Shown one piece after another: positions 44,094-54,112 of a stretch of 64,000 nt of DNA. The DNA is from Antarctobacter heliothermus (GTDB lineage: Bacteria > Pseudomonadota > Alphaproteobacteria > Rhodobacterales > Rhodobacteraceae). Position numbers and translations under genes: made by a program. How positions within the stretch are numbered: position 1 is the first letter of the stretch; each line of letters starts with the position of its first letter. The stretch covers positions 1,434,501-1,498,500 of the forward strand of contig NZ_CP022540.1 of NCBI RefSeq assembly GCF_002237555.1. Direction: 5' to 3'. The notes beneath the pieces were generated by a model. The model had not been told where the DNA came from, made no database searches, and saw only the letters and a list, made by a program, of their open reading frames with translations.

Positions 44094-47000
44094 ATGCCGA
44101 AGAGAACCGATATCCAGTCGATCATGATCATCGGAGCGGGTCCCATCATTATCGGACAGGCCTGCGAGTTCGATTATTCCGGCGCTCAGGCCTGCAAGGC
44201 GCTGCGCGAAGAGGGCTACCGGGTCATTCTGGTCAACTCGAACCCGGCCACGATCATGACAGACCCCGGTCTGGCCGATGCCACCTATATCGAGCCGATC
44301 ACACCCGAGGTTGTCGCGCGCATCATCGAAAAGGAACGCCCCGACGCGCTTCTGCCCACAATGGGCGGACAGACGGGCCTGAACACCTCGCTCGCGCTTG
44401 AGGAAATGGGCGTGCTGGAGAAATTCGGCGTCGAGATGATCGGCGCCAAGCGTGAGGCCATCGAGATGGCCGAGGACCGCAAGCTCTTCCGCGAGGCGAT
44501 GGACCGCATCGGCCTTGAGAACCCCAAGGCCACCATCGTCACCGCGCCCAAGAACGCCAAGGGCAAGTTCGATCTGGATGCTGGCGTGTCGATCGCACTG
44601 GAAACGCTGGAATATGTCGGCTTGCCCGCCATCATCCGCCCCGCCTTTACCCTTGGCGGCACCGGCGGCGGCGTGGCCTATAACCGCGAGGATTACATCC
44701 ACTACTGCCGCACCGGCATGGATGCCTCTCCTGTGGGTCAGATCCTTGTGGATGAGTCGCTGCTGGGCTGGAAAGAGTTCGAGATGGAGGTCGTCCGCGA
44801 CAAGGCGGACAACGCGATCATCGTCTGCGCCATCGAAAACGTCGATCCGATGGGCGTTCACACCGGCGATTCGATCACCGTTGCCCCGGCGCTGACGCTG
44901 ACCGACAAGGAATACCAGATCATGCGCAACGGCTCCATCGCCGTGCTGCGTGAGATCGGCGTCGAAACCGGCGGCTCGAACGTGCAGTGGGCGGTGAACC
45001 CCGAAAACGGCCGCATGGTCGTGATCGAGATGAACCCGCGTGTCAGCCGCTCCTCCGCTCTGGCGTCGAAGGCGACCGGTTTCCCCATCGCCAAGATCGC
45101 CGCCAAGCTGGCCATCGGCTACACGCTGGATGAGCTGGACAACGACATCACCAAGGTCACGCCAGCCAGCTTTGAGCCGACCATCGACTATGTCGTCACC
45201 AAGATCCCCAAGTTTGCCTTCGAAAAATTCCCCGGCGCACAGCCGCTGCTGACCACCGCGATGAAATCCGTGGGTGAGGCGATGGCCATCGGCCGCACCA
45301 TCCACGAATCGCTGCAAAAGGCGCTCGCCTCGATGGAATCCGGCCTGACCGGCTTTGATGAGGTCGACATCCCCGGTGTTGGCGTTGACGCATGGTCGAT
45401 CCCCGCCGACAAATCCGCCGTCATCAAGGCCATCGGCCAGCAAACCCCCGACCGGATGCGCACCATTGCGCAGGCCATGCGCCACGGCCTGACCGATGAC
45501 GAAATCCACGGCACCACCATGTTTGACCCGTGGTTCCTTGCCCGCATCCGCGAGATCGTCGAGGCCGAGGCCGAGATCCGCGCAAACGGCCTGCCGCAGG
45601 ATGCCGACGGCATGCGCGCGCTCAAGATGATGGGCTTTACCGATGCGCGCCTCGCCAAGCTGACCGGCTTTGCCGAAAAAGACGTGCGCAGCCGCCGCCA
45701 CGCGCAGGGCGTCACCGCCGTCTTCAAACGCATCGACACCTGCGCGGCCGAGTTTGAGGCGCAAACCCCCTACATGTACTCCACCTACGAAGAGCCCATG
45801 ATGGGCGAGGTGGAATGTGAGGCGCGCCCTAGCGACCGCAAAAAGGTCGTCATCCTCGGTGGTGGCCCCAACCGCATCGGGCAGGGGATCGAATTCGATT
45901 ACTGCTGCTGCCACGCCTGCTTTGCCCTGACCGACGCGGGCTATGAAACCATCATGATCAACTGCAACCCGGAAACCGTGTCGACCGACTACGACACCTC
46001 GGACCGGTTGTACTTTGAGCCGCTGACCTTTGAACACGTCATGGAAATCCTGCGGGTCGAGCTGGAAAATGGCACCCTGCACGGCGTCATCGTGCAGTTC
46101 GGCGGCCAGACCCCGCTGAAACTCGCCAACGCGCTAGAGGCAGAGGGCATCCCGATCCTTGGCACCACGCCCGACGCCATCGACCTTGCCGAAGACCGCG
46201 AACGCTTTCAGGCGCTGGTCAACCAACTTGGCCTGAAACAGCCGCGCAACGGCATCGCCTCGACCGACGCACAGGCGCTGGCCATCGCCGAGGACATCGG
46301 CTTTCCGCTGGTGATCCGCCCCTCTTACGTTCTGGGCGGCCGCGCGATGGAAATCGTCCGCGATATGGACCACCTGCGCCGCTACATCTCAGAGGCGGTT
46401 GTGGTGTCCGGCGACAGCCCCGTGCTGCTGGACAGCTACCTGTCCGGTGCGGTCGAACTGGACGTTGACGCGCTCTGCGACGGGCAGAACGTCCACGTCG
46501 CGGGCATCATGCAGCACATCGAAGAGGCGGGCGTTCACTCGGGCGATTCCGCCTGCTCGCTGCCGCCCTATTCGCTGGGCAAACCGATCCTGCAAGAGAT
46601 CGAAAAACAGACCCACGCGCTGGCCAAGGCCCTGAATGTCGTCGGCCTGATGAACGTCCAATTCGCCATCAAACCCAATGAGGCCGGCGAGGATGAGATC
46701 TACCTGATTGAGGTCAACCCCCGCGCCAGCCGCACCGTGCCTTTCGTCGCCAAGGCGACCGACAGCGCCATCGCCTCCATCGCCGCCCGCATCATGGCGG
46801 GTGAGCCGCTGTCCAACTTCCCCCTCCGCGCGGGCTATGCCGAAGACACCGACTACGACACCGATGTGCCGATGGCCGACCCGATGACATTGGCCGATCC
46901 GAACATGCCGTGGTTCTCTGTCAAAGAGGCGGTGCTGCCCTTCGCCCGCTTCCCCGGTGTCGACACGATCCTTGGCCCGGAAATGCGCTCCACCGGTGAG

Positions 47001-47465
47001 GTCATGGGCTGGGACCGCTCGTTCCCGCGCGCCTTCCTCAAGGCGCAAATGGGCGCAGGCACCATCCTGCCACAAGAGGGCGCGGTGTTCTTCTCCATCA
47101 AGGATGAGGACAAGACCCCCCAGATCGCCGAAACCGCGCGCGTCCTTGTGGACCTTGGGTTCACCATCGTGGCCACTCAGGGCACCGCGACCTTCCTGGA
47201 GGCGCACGGGATCGCCTGCGAACTGGTCAAAAAGGTCTACGAAGGCCGCCCCAACGTGGTCGACTTGATGAAGGACGGCGGCATCCAACTGGTGATGAAC
47301 ACCACCGAAGGCGCCGCCGCCGTGGCCGACAGCCGCGAAATCCGCTCTGTCGCGCTCTACGACAAGATCCCCTACTACACGACCGCCGCGGGCGCCCATG
47401 CGGCGGCCTTGGCGATGAAAGAGCGTGAAGAGGGTGAGTTGGTGGTGAAAAGCTTGCAGGGGTGA
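44094..47465 (+). CDS. carB: Carbamoyl-phosphate synthase large subunit
   Basis: The product makes carbamoyl phosphate for pyrimidine and arginine synthesis together with CarA (not in this window). The duplicated ATP-grasp architecture is complete: first half from [30 protein letters not shown], second half from [33 protein letters not shown], and the allosteric MGS domain at the C-terminus ([27 protein letters not shown]). Length (1,123 aa) is slightly above the usual about 1,075-1,100. I choose the ATG at the conserved MPKRTDI; one four codons earlier is in frame. Confidence 0.95.
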   Translation: MPKRTDIQSIMIIGAGPIIIGQACEFDYSGAQACKALREEGYRVILVNSNPATIMTDPGLADATYIEPITPEVVARIIEKERPDALLPTMGGQTGLNTSLALEEMGVLEKFGVEMIGAKREAIEMAEDRKLFREAMDRIGLENPKATIVTAPKNAKGKFDLDAGVSIALETLEYVGLPAIIRPAFTLGGTGGGVAYNREDYIHYCRTGMDASPVGQILVDESLLGWKEFEMEVVRDKADNAIIVCAIENVDPMGVHTGDSITVAPALTLTDKEYQIMRNGSIAVLREIGVETGGSNVQWAVNPENGRMVVIEMNPRVSRSSALASKATGFPIAKIAAKLAIGYTLDELDNDITKVTPASFEPTIDYVVTKIPKFAFEKFPGAQPLLTTAMKSVGEAMAIGRTIHESLQKALASMESGLTGFDEVDIPGVGVDAWSIPADKSAVIKAIGQQTPDRMRTIAQAMRHGLTDDEIHGTTMFDPWFLARIREIVEAEAEIRANGLPQDADGMRALKMMGFTDARLAKLTGFAEKDVRSRRHAQGVTAVFKRIDTCAAEFEAQTPYMYSTYEEPMMGEVECEARPSDRKKVVILGGGPNRIGQGIEFDYCCCHACFALTDAGYETIMINCNPETVSTDYDTSDRLYFEPLTFEHVMEILRVELENGTLHGVIVQFGGQTPLKLANALEAEGIPILGTTPDAIDLAEDRERFQALVNQLGLKQPRNGIASTDAQALAIAEDIGFPLVIRPSYVLGGRAMEIVRDMDHLRRYISEAVVVSGDSPVLLDSYLSGAVELDVDALCDGQNVHVAGIMQHIEEAGVHSGDSACSLPPYSLGKPILQEIEKQTHALAKALNVVGLMNVQFAIKPNEAGEDEIYLIEVNPRASRTVPFVAKATDSAIASIAARIMAGEPLSNFPLRAGYAEDTDYDTDVPMADPMTLADPNMPWFSVKEAVLPFARFPGVDTILGPEMRSTGEVMGWDRSFPRAFLKAQMGAGTILPQEGAVFFSIKDEDKTPQIAETARVLVDLGFTIVATQGTATFLEAHGIACELVKKVYEGRPNVVDLMKDGGIQLVMNTTEGAAAVADSREIRSVALYDKIPYYTTAAGAHAAALAMKEREEGELVVKSLQG

Positions 47466-47707
47466 GGCGTTTGGGTCGGATTGCTCAAATCTTTGGCTGG
47501 GTCGCCATAGTTGTTGGAGGACTTCGAGTTCTCATGGCAGTGTGGGTTGCGACTTCGTTTGAAGGCGAGGCTTACACGAACGCGATTGGTCAATACCTTG
47601 GAAGTGCAGAGAACACCGGGGAAGCGATAGACAAAGGAACTGTCTCGCTTCTTGTCGGGTTTGCATTTGTTTTGCTGGGTACCCTCGTGCGACGCAGCAG
47701 GGCGTAG
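47462..47707 (+). CDS. Small membrane protein coupled to carB
   Basis: An 81-residue protein starting at a GTG that overlaps the carB TGA. It has two hydrophobic helices ([20 protein letters not shown] and [18 protein letters not shown]). I do not recognise a family. Its 3' part lies opposite the long tail of the convergent DUF3592 reading frame, one reason to suspect that tail is not real. Confidence 0.55.
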   Translation: MRRLGRIAQIFGWVAIVVGGLRVLMAVWVATSFEGEAYTNAIGQYLGSAENTGEAIDKGTVSLLVGFAFVLLGTLVRRSRA

Positions 47708-48651
47708 CGAAACCCCAATTGGCGCCTAGCAACTGCTATTTGTCCTATCAACGATGCACCTGCCTCAAGCGCGGAACACGGGCCGGAAGCCCGCCGGGCG
47801 AGCACCTGACCGGCATCGTCGCAGCGAAGGCGCGCCGATCCTTGACGGATTGTCCAAAGCGAGGCTGGCACACATCCCACAAAACACCGTAGGGCGGGCT
47901 TCAGCCCGCCACCTCCTCCGCCCCCCCCCACCCGCAGAGACCTCTGCACCTCCCAGATCATCGCCAAATTCGCCACGCCAAACCCCACCGGCGACACCAA
48001 CATCGACGCCATCGCCAAAGGCAGGCTCACCCATCCAATATGCGGCAAGGCCCAAGCCTCGACCGCGTACCGCAGCCAGATCGACAGGGTAAAGAACGAC
48101 ACTGCCGCGCAGATCATCAAAATCACCGACACCACCCGCACCCATCGCGGCAATGGCCCGGCCTTGGGTCGGACGCGCGGTTCCGGCGCTGTACTCTCCA
48201 CCCGTCGGGCCTTTCGCCAGCGTTGCACCGGCGGTACGATCAGGCATCCGGCAAAGAACAGCAGAAACATCCACGCCAGCGCCATGTTCCGGCTTTCGAA
48301 CAGCGGGTCCAGTTGGATGCTGCGCGGATCGTCGGGCAGATAGCGCAGCGCGACGCGCGTGCCTTGTTCCATCGCGCGCAGGAAATCCCGCGTGACCTGC
48401 GTTTCGACCGTGATCCTGCGGCCCGCAGCCTCAAACGTTACGGTGGCATAGTACCGAAGGCGGGGCGGCTTATCCGGTTGCGTGTTGGTCCTTTGACTGC
48501 GGCCAGAGACAAAGACCGCTGTCGCGTCCACCCCATCACGCTCAAACCGCGTGGCGCGGGTTGAGGCGCTGTAGATCATGGCCAGCAGGACAAGGAACAA
48601 CAGCGCGAACAGACCGGCGACGATCAGAGGGATCGGTTTGCGCGTCTCCAT
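47590..48651 (-). CDS. DUF3592-like membrane protein with a questionable tail
   Basis: The first about 240 residues look like a DUF3592 protein: an N-terminal helix (LIVAGLFALLFLVLLAMIYSAS), an extracytoplasmic domain (YYATVTFEAAGRRITVETQVTR ... LPDDPRSIQLDPLFESRN) and further helices. After MIWEVQRSLRV comes a run of nine C on the plus strand (47931-47939, a poly-Gly), then a tail of about 110 residues translated from a palindromic repeat and antisense of the carB-linked gene. A one-base change in the C9 tract would stop the protein at 47901. I report the full open frame but regard the C-terminus as doubtful. Confidence 0.6.
   Translation of the reverse strand: METRKPIPLIVAGLFALLFLVLLAMIYSASTRATRFERDGVDATAVFVSGRSQRTNTQPDKPPRLRYYATVTFEAAGRRITVETQVTRDFLRAMEQGTRVALRYLPDDPRSIQLDPLFESRNMALAWMFLLFFAGCLIVPPVQRWRKARRVESTAPEPRVRPKAGPLPRWVRVVSVILMICAAVSFFTLSIWLRYAVEAWALPHIGWVSLPLAMASMLVSPVGFGVANLAMIWEVQRSLRVGGGGGGGGLKPALRCFVGCVPASLWTIRQGSARLRCDDAGQVLARRASGPCSALEAGASLIGQIAVARRQLGFRYALLRRTRVPSKTNANPTRSETVPLSIASPVFSALPRY
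47893..47910. repeat. REP-like palindrome
   Basis: GGCGGGCT-TC-AGCCCGCC is a perfect 8-bp-arm palindrome of the type often found as extragenic repeats in proteobacteria (GCGGGCTGAAGCCCGC). It lies next to the C9 tract, within the suspicious tail of the DUF3592-like frame. Confidence 0.6.
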
Positions 48652-48750
48652 CGTGTTGTCCTGTGGTCTGTGTTGGCGTTCTGGGCGGCGCAAGACTATC
48701 AGGAACGCCCGGGAAAAGCACCGCTGGCCAAAGGCCATTCCCCGCTCAAA

Positions 48751-48823
48751 TCCTAACACTTCGTAAATTCGTCTCTGTAACCCATTGATTTTCCATATCC
48801 GCCCCCGTGTCCACGCGTGGACA
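48751..48823 (+). promoter_or_regulatory. Conserved 73-nt element with 16-bp palindrome upstream of gpmI
   Basis: The element starts with TCCTAACA, continues with CTCTGTAACCCATTGATTTT and ends in the perfect palindrome TGTCCACGCGTGGACA (48808-48823), 79 bases before the gpmI start. A second copy with the same length and 51 of 73 identical positions lies upstream of rnr (57978-58050, opposite strand). It may be a promoter with an operator, the TTGATT resembling a -35 box; the binding factor is unknown. Confidence 0.6.
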
Positions 48824-48902
48824 GCCCGGATGTTATCCCTCTCCACATCTGATTGCCGCGCTGTTAAACCCATCCCAGCAGCATTTTCGGAGGGCTTATT
48901 CC

Positions 48903-50408
48903 ATGAAACCCGTCATCCTCACTATTCTCGACGGCTGGGGCCTGCGCGAGGACGCGGAACACAACGCGCCCAAGCTGGCCAAGACCCCCACGATGGACCG
49001 CCTCACCGCGACCTGCCCGCATGCCACGCTGATCACCCACGGCCCCGACGTCGGCCTGCCCACGGGCCAGATGGGCAACTCAGAGGTGGGCCACACAAAT
49101 ATCGGCGCGGGCCGGGTGGTCGCCATGGACCTCGGCCAGATTGACCTCGCCATCGAGGACGGGTCCTTTTTCCAGAACACCGAGATCCTCAGCTTTGCCG
49201 AGACAGTCAAAAATGCGGGCGGCACGGCACATCTGATGGGGCTGACCTCCGACGGGGGCGTCCACGCCCACACCGATCACATCCTCGCCGCCGCCAAGGC
49301 CCTGACTGATCAAGGGCTGTCCGTCGCCATCCACGTCATCACCGACGGCCGCGACGTGCCGCCCACCTCTGCCGGGGACCAGATCGCTGCGTTCGAGGCC
49401 GCCTTGCCCGAAGGCGCCAAAATCGTCAGCGTGAGCGGGCGCTACTACGCGATGGACCGCGACACGCGCTGGGACCGCGTCGAAAAAGCCTATCGCGCCA
49501 TGGTCGAAGGCGACGCGCCATCGCAGCCTGACGTCCTCACCGGGATCAAGGCCAGCTACGCCGACGACAAGGCCGATGAATTCATTCTGCCCTTCATTGT
49601 CGACGGCTACACCGGAATCGCCGAGGGCGACGGCGTATTCTTTCTCAACTTTCGCGCGGATCGCGCGCGGGAAATCCTGTCCGCTATCGGTGACCCAGAG
49701 TTCGACGGCTTCGCCCGTACGCTCAAACCCCTGTCGGGCCTGTTGGGCATGGTGGACTATTCCAAGGCACATGGTGCCTACATGACCACGGCCTATCCTA
49801 AACAAACCATCGTCAACACGCTGGGCGAATGGGTGGCCAAACAGGGCAAGACGCAGTTCCGTCTGGCCGAGACAGAGAAATATCCACACGTCACTTTCTT
49901 TCTGAATGGCGGCAAGGAAACGCCGGAACCGCATGAGGACCGCTTTATGCCCAAGTCGCCCAAGGTGGCGACCTATGACCTGCAGCCAGAGATGTCGGCG
50001 GGCGAAGTGACAGAGAAATTCCTTGAGGCCATCGACCACGGTTATGACCTGATCGTGGTGAACTTTGCCAACCCTGACATGGTCGGCCACACTGGCGATT
50101 TGCAAGCTGCGATGAAAGCCTGTGAAGCGGTGGATGCGGGCCTTGGCCAAGTGGTTGCCAAGCTGGAGGAAACCGGCGGCGCGCTACTGGTCATTGCCGA
50201 TCACGGCAATTGCGAAACCATGGTCGATCCTGAAACCGGCGGGCCGCACACCGCGCATACCACCAATCTAGTCCCGGTGATCCTGTTCGGCGGGCCAGAG
50301 GCCGCGCAGCTGCGTGACGGACGGCTGGCGGATGTCGCGCCGACGCTGTTGCAACTGATGGATCTGCCGCAGCCCGAGGAAATGACCGGGGTGAGCCTGA
50401 TCAAGTGA
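48903..50408 (+). CDS. gpmI: 2,3-bisphosphoglycerate-independent phosphoglycerate mutase
   Basis: The product is a 501-residue glycolytic enzyme interconverting 3- and 2-phosphoglycerate through a phosphoserine intermediate with two Mn ions. Asp10 (ILDGWG) and Ser60 (GQMGNSEVGHTNIGAGR) mark the active site. Later ligands are in NFRADRARE, NFANPDMVGHTGD and IADHGNCE. Start after CGGAGGGC. It opens a unit with the EnvC-type activator (ATGA/GTGA overlap) and ctpA, under the 73-nt element. Confidence 0.95.
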   Translation: MKPVILTILDGWGLREDAEHNAPKLAKTPTMDRLTATCPHATLITHGPDVGLPTGQMGNSEVGHTNIGAGRVVAMDLGQIDLAIEDGSFFQNTEILSFAETVKNAGGTAHLMGLTSDGGVHAHTDHILAAAKALTDQGLSVAIHVITDGRDVPPTSAGDQIAAFEAALPEGAKIVSVSGRYYAMDRDTRWDRVEKAYRAMVEGDAPSQPDVLTGIKASYADDKADEFILPFIVDGYTGIAEGDGVFFLNFRADRAREILSAIGDPEFDGFARTLKPLSGLLGMVDYSKAHGAYMTTAYPKQTIVNTLGEWVAKQGKTQFRLAETEKYPHVTFFLNGGKETPEPHEDRFMPKSPKVATYDLQPEMSAGEVTEKFLEAIDHGYDLIVVNFANPDMVGHTGDLQAAMKACEAVDAGLGQVVAKLEETGGALLVIADHGNCETMVDPETGGPHTAHTTNLVPVILFGGPEAAQLRDGRLADVAPTLLQLMDLPQPEEMTGVSLIK

Positions 50409-51517
50409 AACGTCTTGCGCTCATTCTTGCCCTTTGGGCCGCACAGGTGACCGCGCAGGATGCGGGGGCGCAGGCGCGCGCCGCGGCTGAGGCGCTAGAG
50501 GCCGCGTCAGTCCTGCTCGGCACCGCGGAAGAGGCGCAGGACCGGGTGGCAGCGCTGACCGACACTGTGCGCGCCTATGAGGATGGGCTGGCCGCAATGC
50601 GGGAGGGCCTGCGCGCCGCCACGATCCGCGAAACGGAACTCAGCCGGAGATTGGCGGGGCAGGAGGCAGAGGTGGCCCGCCTGCTGGGCGCACTCATGGC
50701 GGTCGGCGATCGGGCCGCCACACGCACGCTGATCCATCCGGAGGGGCCGCTGGGCGCGGCACGGTCAGGCATGTTGGTGGCAGCCGTGACGCCGGGTTTG
50801 GCGGACAGGGCGTCAGCGCTGCGCGCAGATCTGGAAGAGGTCACAGCCCTACGCTCATTGCAACAGAATGCGGCGGACACGCTGCAATCGGGCTTGAGCG
50901 GCGTGCAAACTGCGCGCACGGCCCTCAGCAAGGCCATCGCCGAACGCACGGATCTGCCGCGCCGCTTTACCGAGGACCCGATCCGAACCGCCATCCTGAT
51001 CTCGGCCACGGAGACGTTGCAGGGTTTTGCCTCGGGGCTGGCGGAAATCTCCGAGGACGACAGCGCACCGCCGCTGCCGGCCATTGAGGACCGCAAAGGC
51101 GCGCTGCCGCTGCCGGTGCGCGGCGTGATTCTGCATGAGGCAGGTGACCGCGACGCCGCAGGTGTGTCGCGCCCCGGAATCGTTGTGGCCACACGCCCCG
51201 GCGCACTGGTCACATCGCCCACGGCGGCAACCATTCGCTACGCTGGTCCGCTGCTGGACTACGGTCTGGTCGTAATCCTTGAACCTCAGGCCGACCTGAT
51301 GTTTGTTCTGGCCGGACTGGACACCACGTTTGGCGAAGCCGGGCAGGTTGTGCCCGCTGGATCGCCGGTCGGGCTGATGGGGGGCGCGGCAGGCAATAAT
51401 TTGTCACCTTCAGGTGAGGGGGCTGGCGCAGGCCGGTCCGAAACGCTCTATATAGAGGTCAGAGAGGGCGACGTGCCCGAAGATCCACTGCGGTGGTTCA
51501 CAACCGACAAGGGATGA
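50405..51517 (+). CDS. Murein hydrolase activator EnvC family protein
   Basis: A 370-residue periplasmic protein with a signal peptide (LALILALWAAQVTAQD), a long alanine-rich coiled coil (about residues 20-200) and a C-terminal degenerate LytM domain (GIVVATRPGALVTSPTAATIRYAG, VVILEPQADLMFVLAGL). EnvC-type proteins switch on amidases during cell division rather than cutting peptidoglycan themselves; metal ligands of active M23 peptidases are indeed lacking. It starts with GTG overlapping the gpmI stop by 4 bases. Confidence 0.85.
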   Translation: MKRLALILALWAAQVTAQDAGAQARAAAEALEAASVLLGTAEEAQDRVAALTDTVRAYEDGLAAMREGLRAATIRETELSRRLAGQEAEVARLLGALMAVGDRAATRTLIHPEGPLGAARSGMLVAAVTPGLADRASALRADLEEVTALRSLQQNAADTLQSGLSGVQTARTALSKAIAERTDLPRRFTEDPIRTAILISATETLQGFASGLAEISEDDSAPPLPAIEDRKGALPLPVRGVILHEAGDRDAAGVSRPGIVVATRPGALVTSPTAATIRYAGPLLDYGLVVILEPQADLMFVLAGLDTTFGEAGQVVPAGSPVGLMGGAAGNNLSPSGEGAGAGRSETLYIEVREGDVPEDPLRWFTTDKG

Positions 51518-51524
51518 TTGAGGT

Positions 51525-52862
51525 ATGAGGAAATTCGTGATGGCCGCAGTGGGCGGCACGCTGGCGTCCGTCGTGGCGACCACCCAACTGGTGGGGCCGC
51601 TGCTGGCGCAAGAAGGGGCACGCCCGCAAAGCGTCTATGAACAGCTTGACCTGTTCGGCGACATCTTTGAACGCATTCGCGCGCAATATGTCGAGGAGGT
51701 TGATGAAAAGGACCTGATCGAGGCAGCCATCAACGGGATGCTCACCTCACTTGATCCGCATTCGGGCTATTTGGCCCCCGAGGATGCCGCCGACATGCGT
51801 GTGCAGACTCGTGGTGAATTCGGCGGTCTGGGCATCGAAGTCACGCAGGAAGACGGCTTTGTCAAAGTGGTCTCGCCCATGGATGGCACTCCGGCAGACG
51901 CGGCGGGCATGGAGGCTGGTGATTTCATCACCCATGTTGACGGCGAAAGCGTGCTGGGCCTGACACTGGATGAAGCGGTGGACATGATGCGTGGGCCGGT
52001 CGGCTCTGAGATCGTGATCACCGTGGTGCGCGAAGGCGTCGAGGAACCCTTTGATGTCTCAATCATCCGCGATACCATCAAGCTCACTGCGGTGCGGACC
52101 CGTACAGAGGGTGAAACCGTGGTGCTGCGCGTCACGACCTTCAACGACCAGACGTTTGCCAACCTTGCCGATGGACTGGCCAAACAGGTCGAAGAAGCGG
52201 GCGGCATCGACAAGATCAACGGCTTTGTCGTCGATCTGCGCAACAACCCGGGTGGCTTGCTGAATCAGGCGATCATGGTGTCCGATGCGTTCCTCGACAA
52301 AGGTGAGATCGTGTCGACCCGTGGCCGCGATCCCGCCGATGGCGACCGCTACAACGCCCAGCCGGGCGATCTGGCCGAAGGCAAGCCGCTGGTGGTGCTG
52401 ATCAATGGCGGCTCTGCCTCTGCGTCCGAGATTGTCGCCGGTGCGCTGCAGGATCACCGCCGTGCTATCGTCGTGGGCACCAAATCGTTTGGCAAAGGCT
52501 CTGTCCAGACGGTGATGCCGCTGCGCGGCAATGGCGCGATGCGCCTGACGACCTCGCGTTACTACACACCCTCGGGCCGGTCGATTCAGGCGCTGGGCGT
52601 GTCGCCCGACATCGTGGTCGAACAGCCGCGCCGTGATCCCAACGCGGTGGAAGAAGAAGAACCCGCGAACCCGTTCCGCCGCACCGAGGCGGACCTGCGC
52701 GGCAGCCTCGACAACGACTCGCTGACGCCGGAAGAGATCGAGCAGATCCAAGCAGACCGCGCCAAGGCAGAGGCCGCCGCCAAACTGCGTGAAGAGGATT
52801 ATCAACTGGCCTACGCCATCGACATCCTCAAGGGGCTGTCGGCTCTGGCACCCAGGGACTGA
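51525..52862 (+). CDS. ctpA: Carboxyl-terminal processing protease (S41)
   Basis: The product is a 445-residue exported serine protease. It has an N-terminal signal/anchor (MRKFVMAAVGGTLASVVAT), a PDZ domain (residues about 95-175; FGGLGIEVTQEDGFVKVVSPMDGTPA) and a catalytic S41 domain with Ser in NGGSASASEIVAGAL and Lys in GTKSFGKGSVQT. Such proteases trim or destroy periplasmic proteins, including cell-wall hydrolases; proximity to the EnvC-type gene fits this. Operon with gpmI; a terminator follows. Confidence 0.93.
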   Translation: MRKFVMAAVGGTLASVVATTQLVGPLLAQEGARPQSVYEQLDLFGDIFERIRAQYVEEVDEKDLIEAAINGMLTSLDPHSGYLAPEDAADMRVQTRGEFGGLGIEVTQEDGFVKVVSPMDGTPADAAGMEAGDFITHVDGESVLGLTLDEAVDMMRGPVGSEIVITVVREGVEEPFDVSIIRDTIKLTAVRTRTEGETVVLRVTTFNDQTFANLADGLAKQVEEAGGIDKINGFVVDLRNNPGGLLNQAIMVSDAFLDKGEIVSTRGRDPADGDRYNAQPGDLAEGKPLVVLINGGSASASEIVAGALQDHRRAIVVGTKSFGKGSVQTVMPLRGNGAMRLTTSRYYTPSGRSIQALGVSPDIVVEQPRRDPNAVEEEEPANPFRRTEADLRGSLDNDSLTPEEIEQIQADRAKAEAAAKLREEDYQLAYAIDILKGLSALAPRD

Positions 52863-52884
52863 CGCGACACCTTTGACGATTTTG

Positions 52885-52917
52885 AACCGGCGGCCTTTGG
52901 GTCGCCGGTTTTTCTTT
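52885..52917 (+). terminator. Rho-independent terminator of the gpmI-ctpA unit
   Basis: CCGGCG...CGCCGG stem (52887-52892 and 52903-52908, extendable inward by GCC/GGT), then TTTTTCTTT. It begins about 25 bases after the ctpA stop and separates this unit from rppH. Confidence 0.8.
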
Positions 52918-53034
52918 GACTGCCACCGGGGGCAAGACAGGCGCTAATCTTAGTGATCCGGCCCTGAAACGGGGGTTTCGAACAAACCGCCCCTGCGCTA
53001 GCTTCCCTGCAAATCAACCCGACGAAAGCCCGCC

Positions 53035-53520
53035 ATGACCCCCGAACAGATTGCCGCCTTGCCGTATCGCCGCAACGTTGGCGTCATGCTGGTCAACACC
53101 CGGGGCCAGGCCTTTGTCGGCCAGCGGATCGACAGTGACATTCCCGCTTGGCAGATGCCACAGGGCGGGATCGACAAAGGCGAAGATCCCAAGGATGCCG
53201 CGCTGCGCGAACTTGAAGAAGAAACCGGCGTGCCCCGCGACCTTGTCACCGTCGAGGCCGAAACCGATGGCTGGATCGCCTACGATCTGCCGCATGACAT
53301 CGTGCCAAGGATCTGGAAAGGCCGCTACAAGGGACAGGAACAGAAATGGTTCCTGCTGCGCTTTCACGGCACGGACGATCAGGTGCGTCTGGACGCCGAC
53401 GATCATCAGGAGTTTTCCGAATGGTGCTGGATGTCGGCGGACGAGGTGGTCTCGCAGATCGTGCCGTTCAAACGCATGGTCTACGAACAGGTGATCAACG
53501 CGTTCCGGAAACATCTCTGA
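53035..53520 (+). CDS. rppH: RNA pyrophosphohydrolase (Nudix)
   Basis: This 161-residue Nudix enzyme removes pyrophosphate from 5' triphosphorylated RNA, starting decay. The Nudix box [23 protein letters not shown] (residues 44-66) is intact, and YRRNVGVML at the N-terminus and QKWFLLRF are typical of RppH. The TGA overlaps the ATG of the next gene (TGATG). Confidence 0.93.
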   Translation: MTPEQIAALPYRRNVGVMLVNTRGQAFVGQRIDSDIPAWQMPQGGIDKGEDPKDAALRELEEETGVPRDLVTVEAETDGWIAYDLPHDIVPRIWKGRYKGQEQKWFLLRFHGTDDQVRLDADDHQEFSEWCWMSADEVVSQIVPFKRMVYEQVINAFRKHL

Positions 53521-54002
53521 TGCGCTGGCTGACATGTATCCTGTCGCTTCTGGCAACCCCAGCGTTGTCCTTGTCTTGCCTGCCGCCAGACCCAGTGCGG
53601 GATTTCCATGCGGCGGATACAGCTGACACACGATGGGGCATCGCGGTCGGACGGCTCGACTTTGACGAAAACCGGCTGCCCAAGGTCGACTGGAACCGAC
53701 AAGATGCGGTGCCGCCGCAAACCGACTTGCGCGCCACGATGGTCGGCCACGCGCTGGACCCTAGCGGCTACAACACGGTGTTTCAGGCCAACGTGACGCT
53801 GCGGGTGCTGTGCTTTGGCCCGTGGTGCGCCGCCCCCAAAAGCGGTGCCCGCTACCTGGCCTTCATCAAACACGAAAACGGTATGCGGGTGGTGCAGGCT
53901 GAACCCTGCGGAAATTGGCTGTACATCAACCCGCGTCGCGAAGATCTCGACCGCGTTCACAAATGCCTCGTCGGTGGTCCCTGCGCAGAGCGCGACTTCT
54001 AA
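53520..54002 (+). CDS. Secreted hypothetical protein coupled to rppH
   Basis: A 160-residue protein with a clear signal peptide ([20 protein letters not shown]). After it come several cysteines (CLPPDP, VLCFGPWCAAPKSG, EPCGNW, HKCLVGGPC) that could form disulfides in the periplasm. ATG overlaps the rppH TGA. I do not recognise a functional family; the FGPWCAAP segment may be a useful search handle. Confidence 0.65.
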   Translation: MRWLTCILSLLATPALSLSCLPPDPVRDFHAADTADTRWGIAVGRLDFDENRLPKVDWNRQDAVPPQTDLRATMVGHALDPSGYNTVFQANVTLRVLCFGPWCAAPKSGARYLAFIKHENGMRVVQAEPCGNWLYINPRREDLDRVHKCLVGGPCAERDF

Positions 54003-54040
54003 ACCAAACTGCGGTCCCGGCTTCTTCTGTCCTAAAATAT

Positions 54041-54070
54041 CCCGGGGGGGCCGGGGGCCAGAGCCCCCCG
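54041..54070. repeat. G/C-run palindromic intergenic repeat
   Basis: CGGGGGGG, CCGGGGG and GCCCCCCG form a G/C-only foldback between two convergent genes. I recall similar sequences as common extragenic repeats in Rhodobacteraceae. It could end transcription from both sides. Confidence 0.5.
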
Positions 54071-54112
54071 TCGGATCGCCGGGCCGCAGGCACGGCGAAA
54101 CCGCTCACAGAC

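Noticed and set aside
43929..46082. Very long minus-strand open frame opposite carB, in frame with the CPBP gene
   Set aside because: It is the antisense shadow of a GC-rich, strongly coding gene; the translated protein has no family character and the CPBP protein has a clear own start.
49080..50150. Long minus-strand open frame opposite gpmI
   Set aside because: Antisense shadow of gpmI; low-complexity His/Gly/Val-rich translation with no domain.
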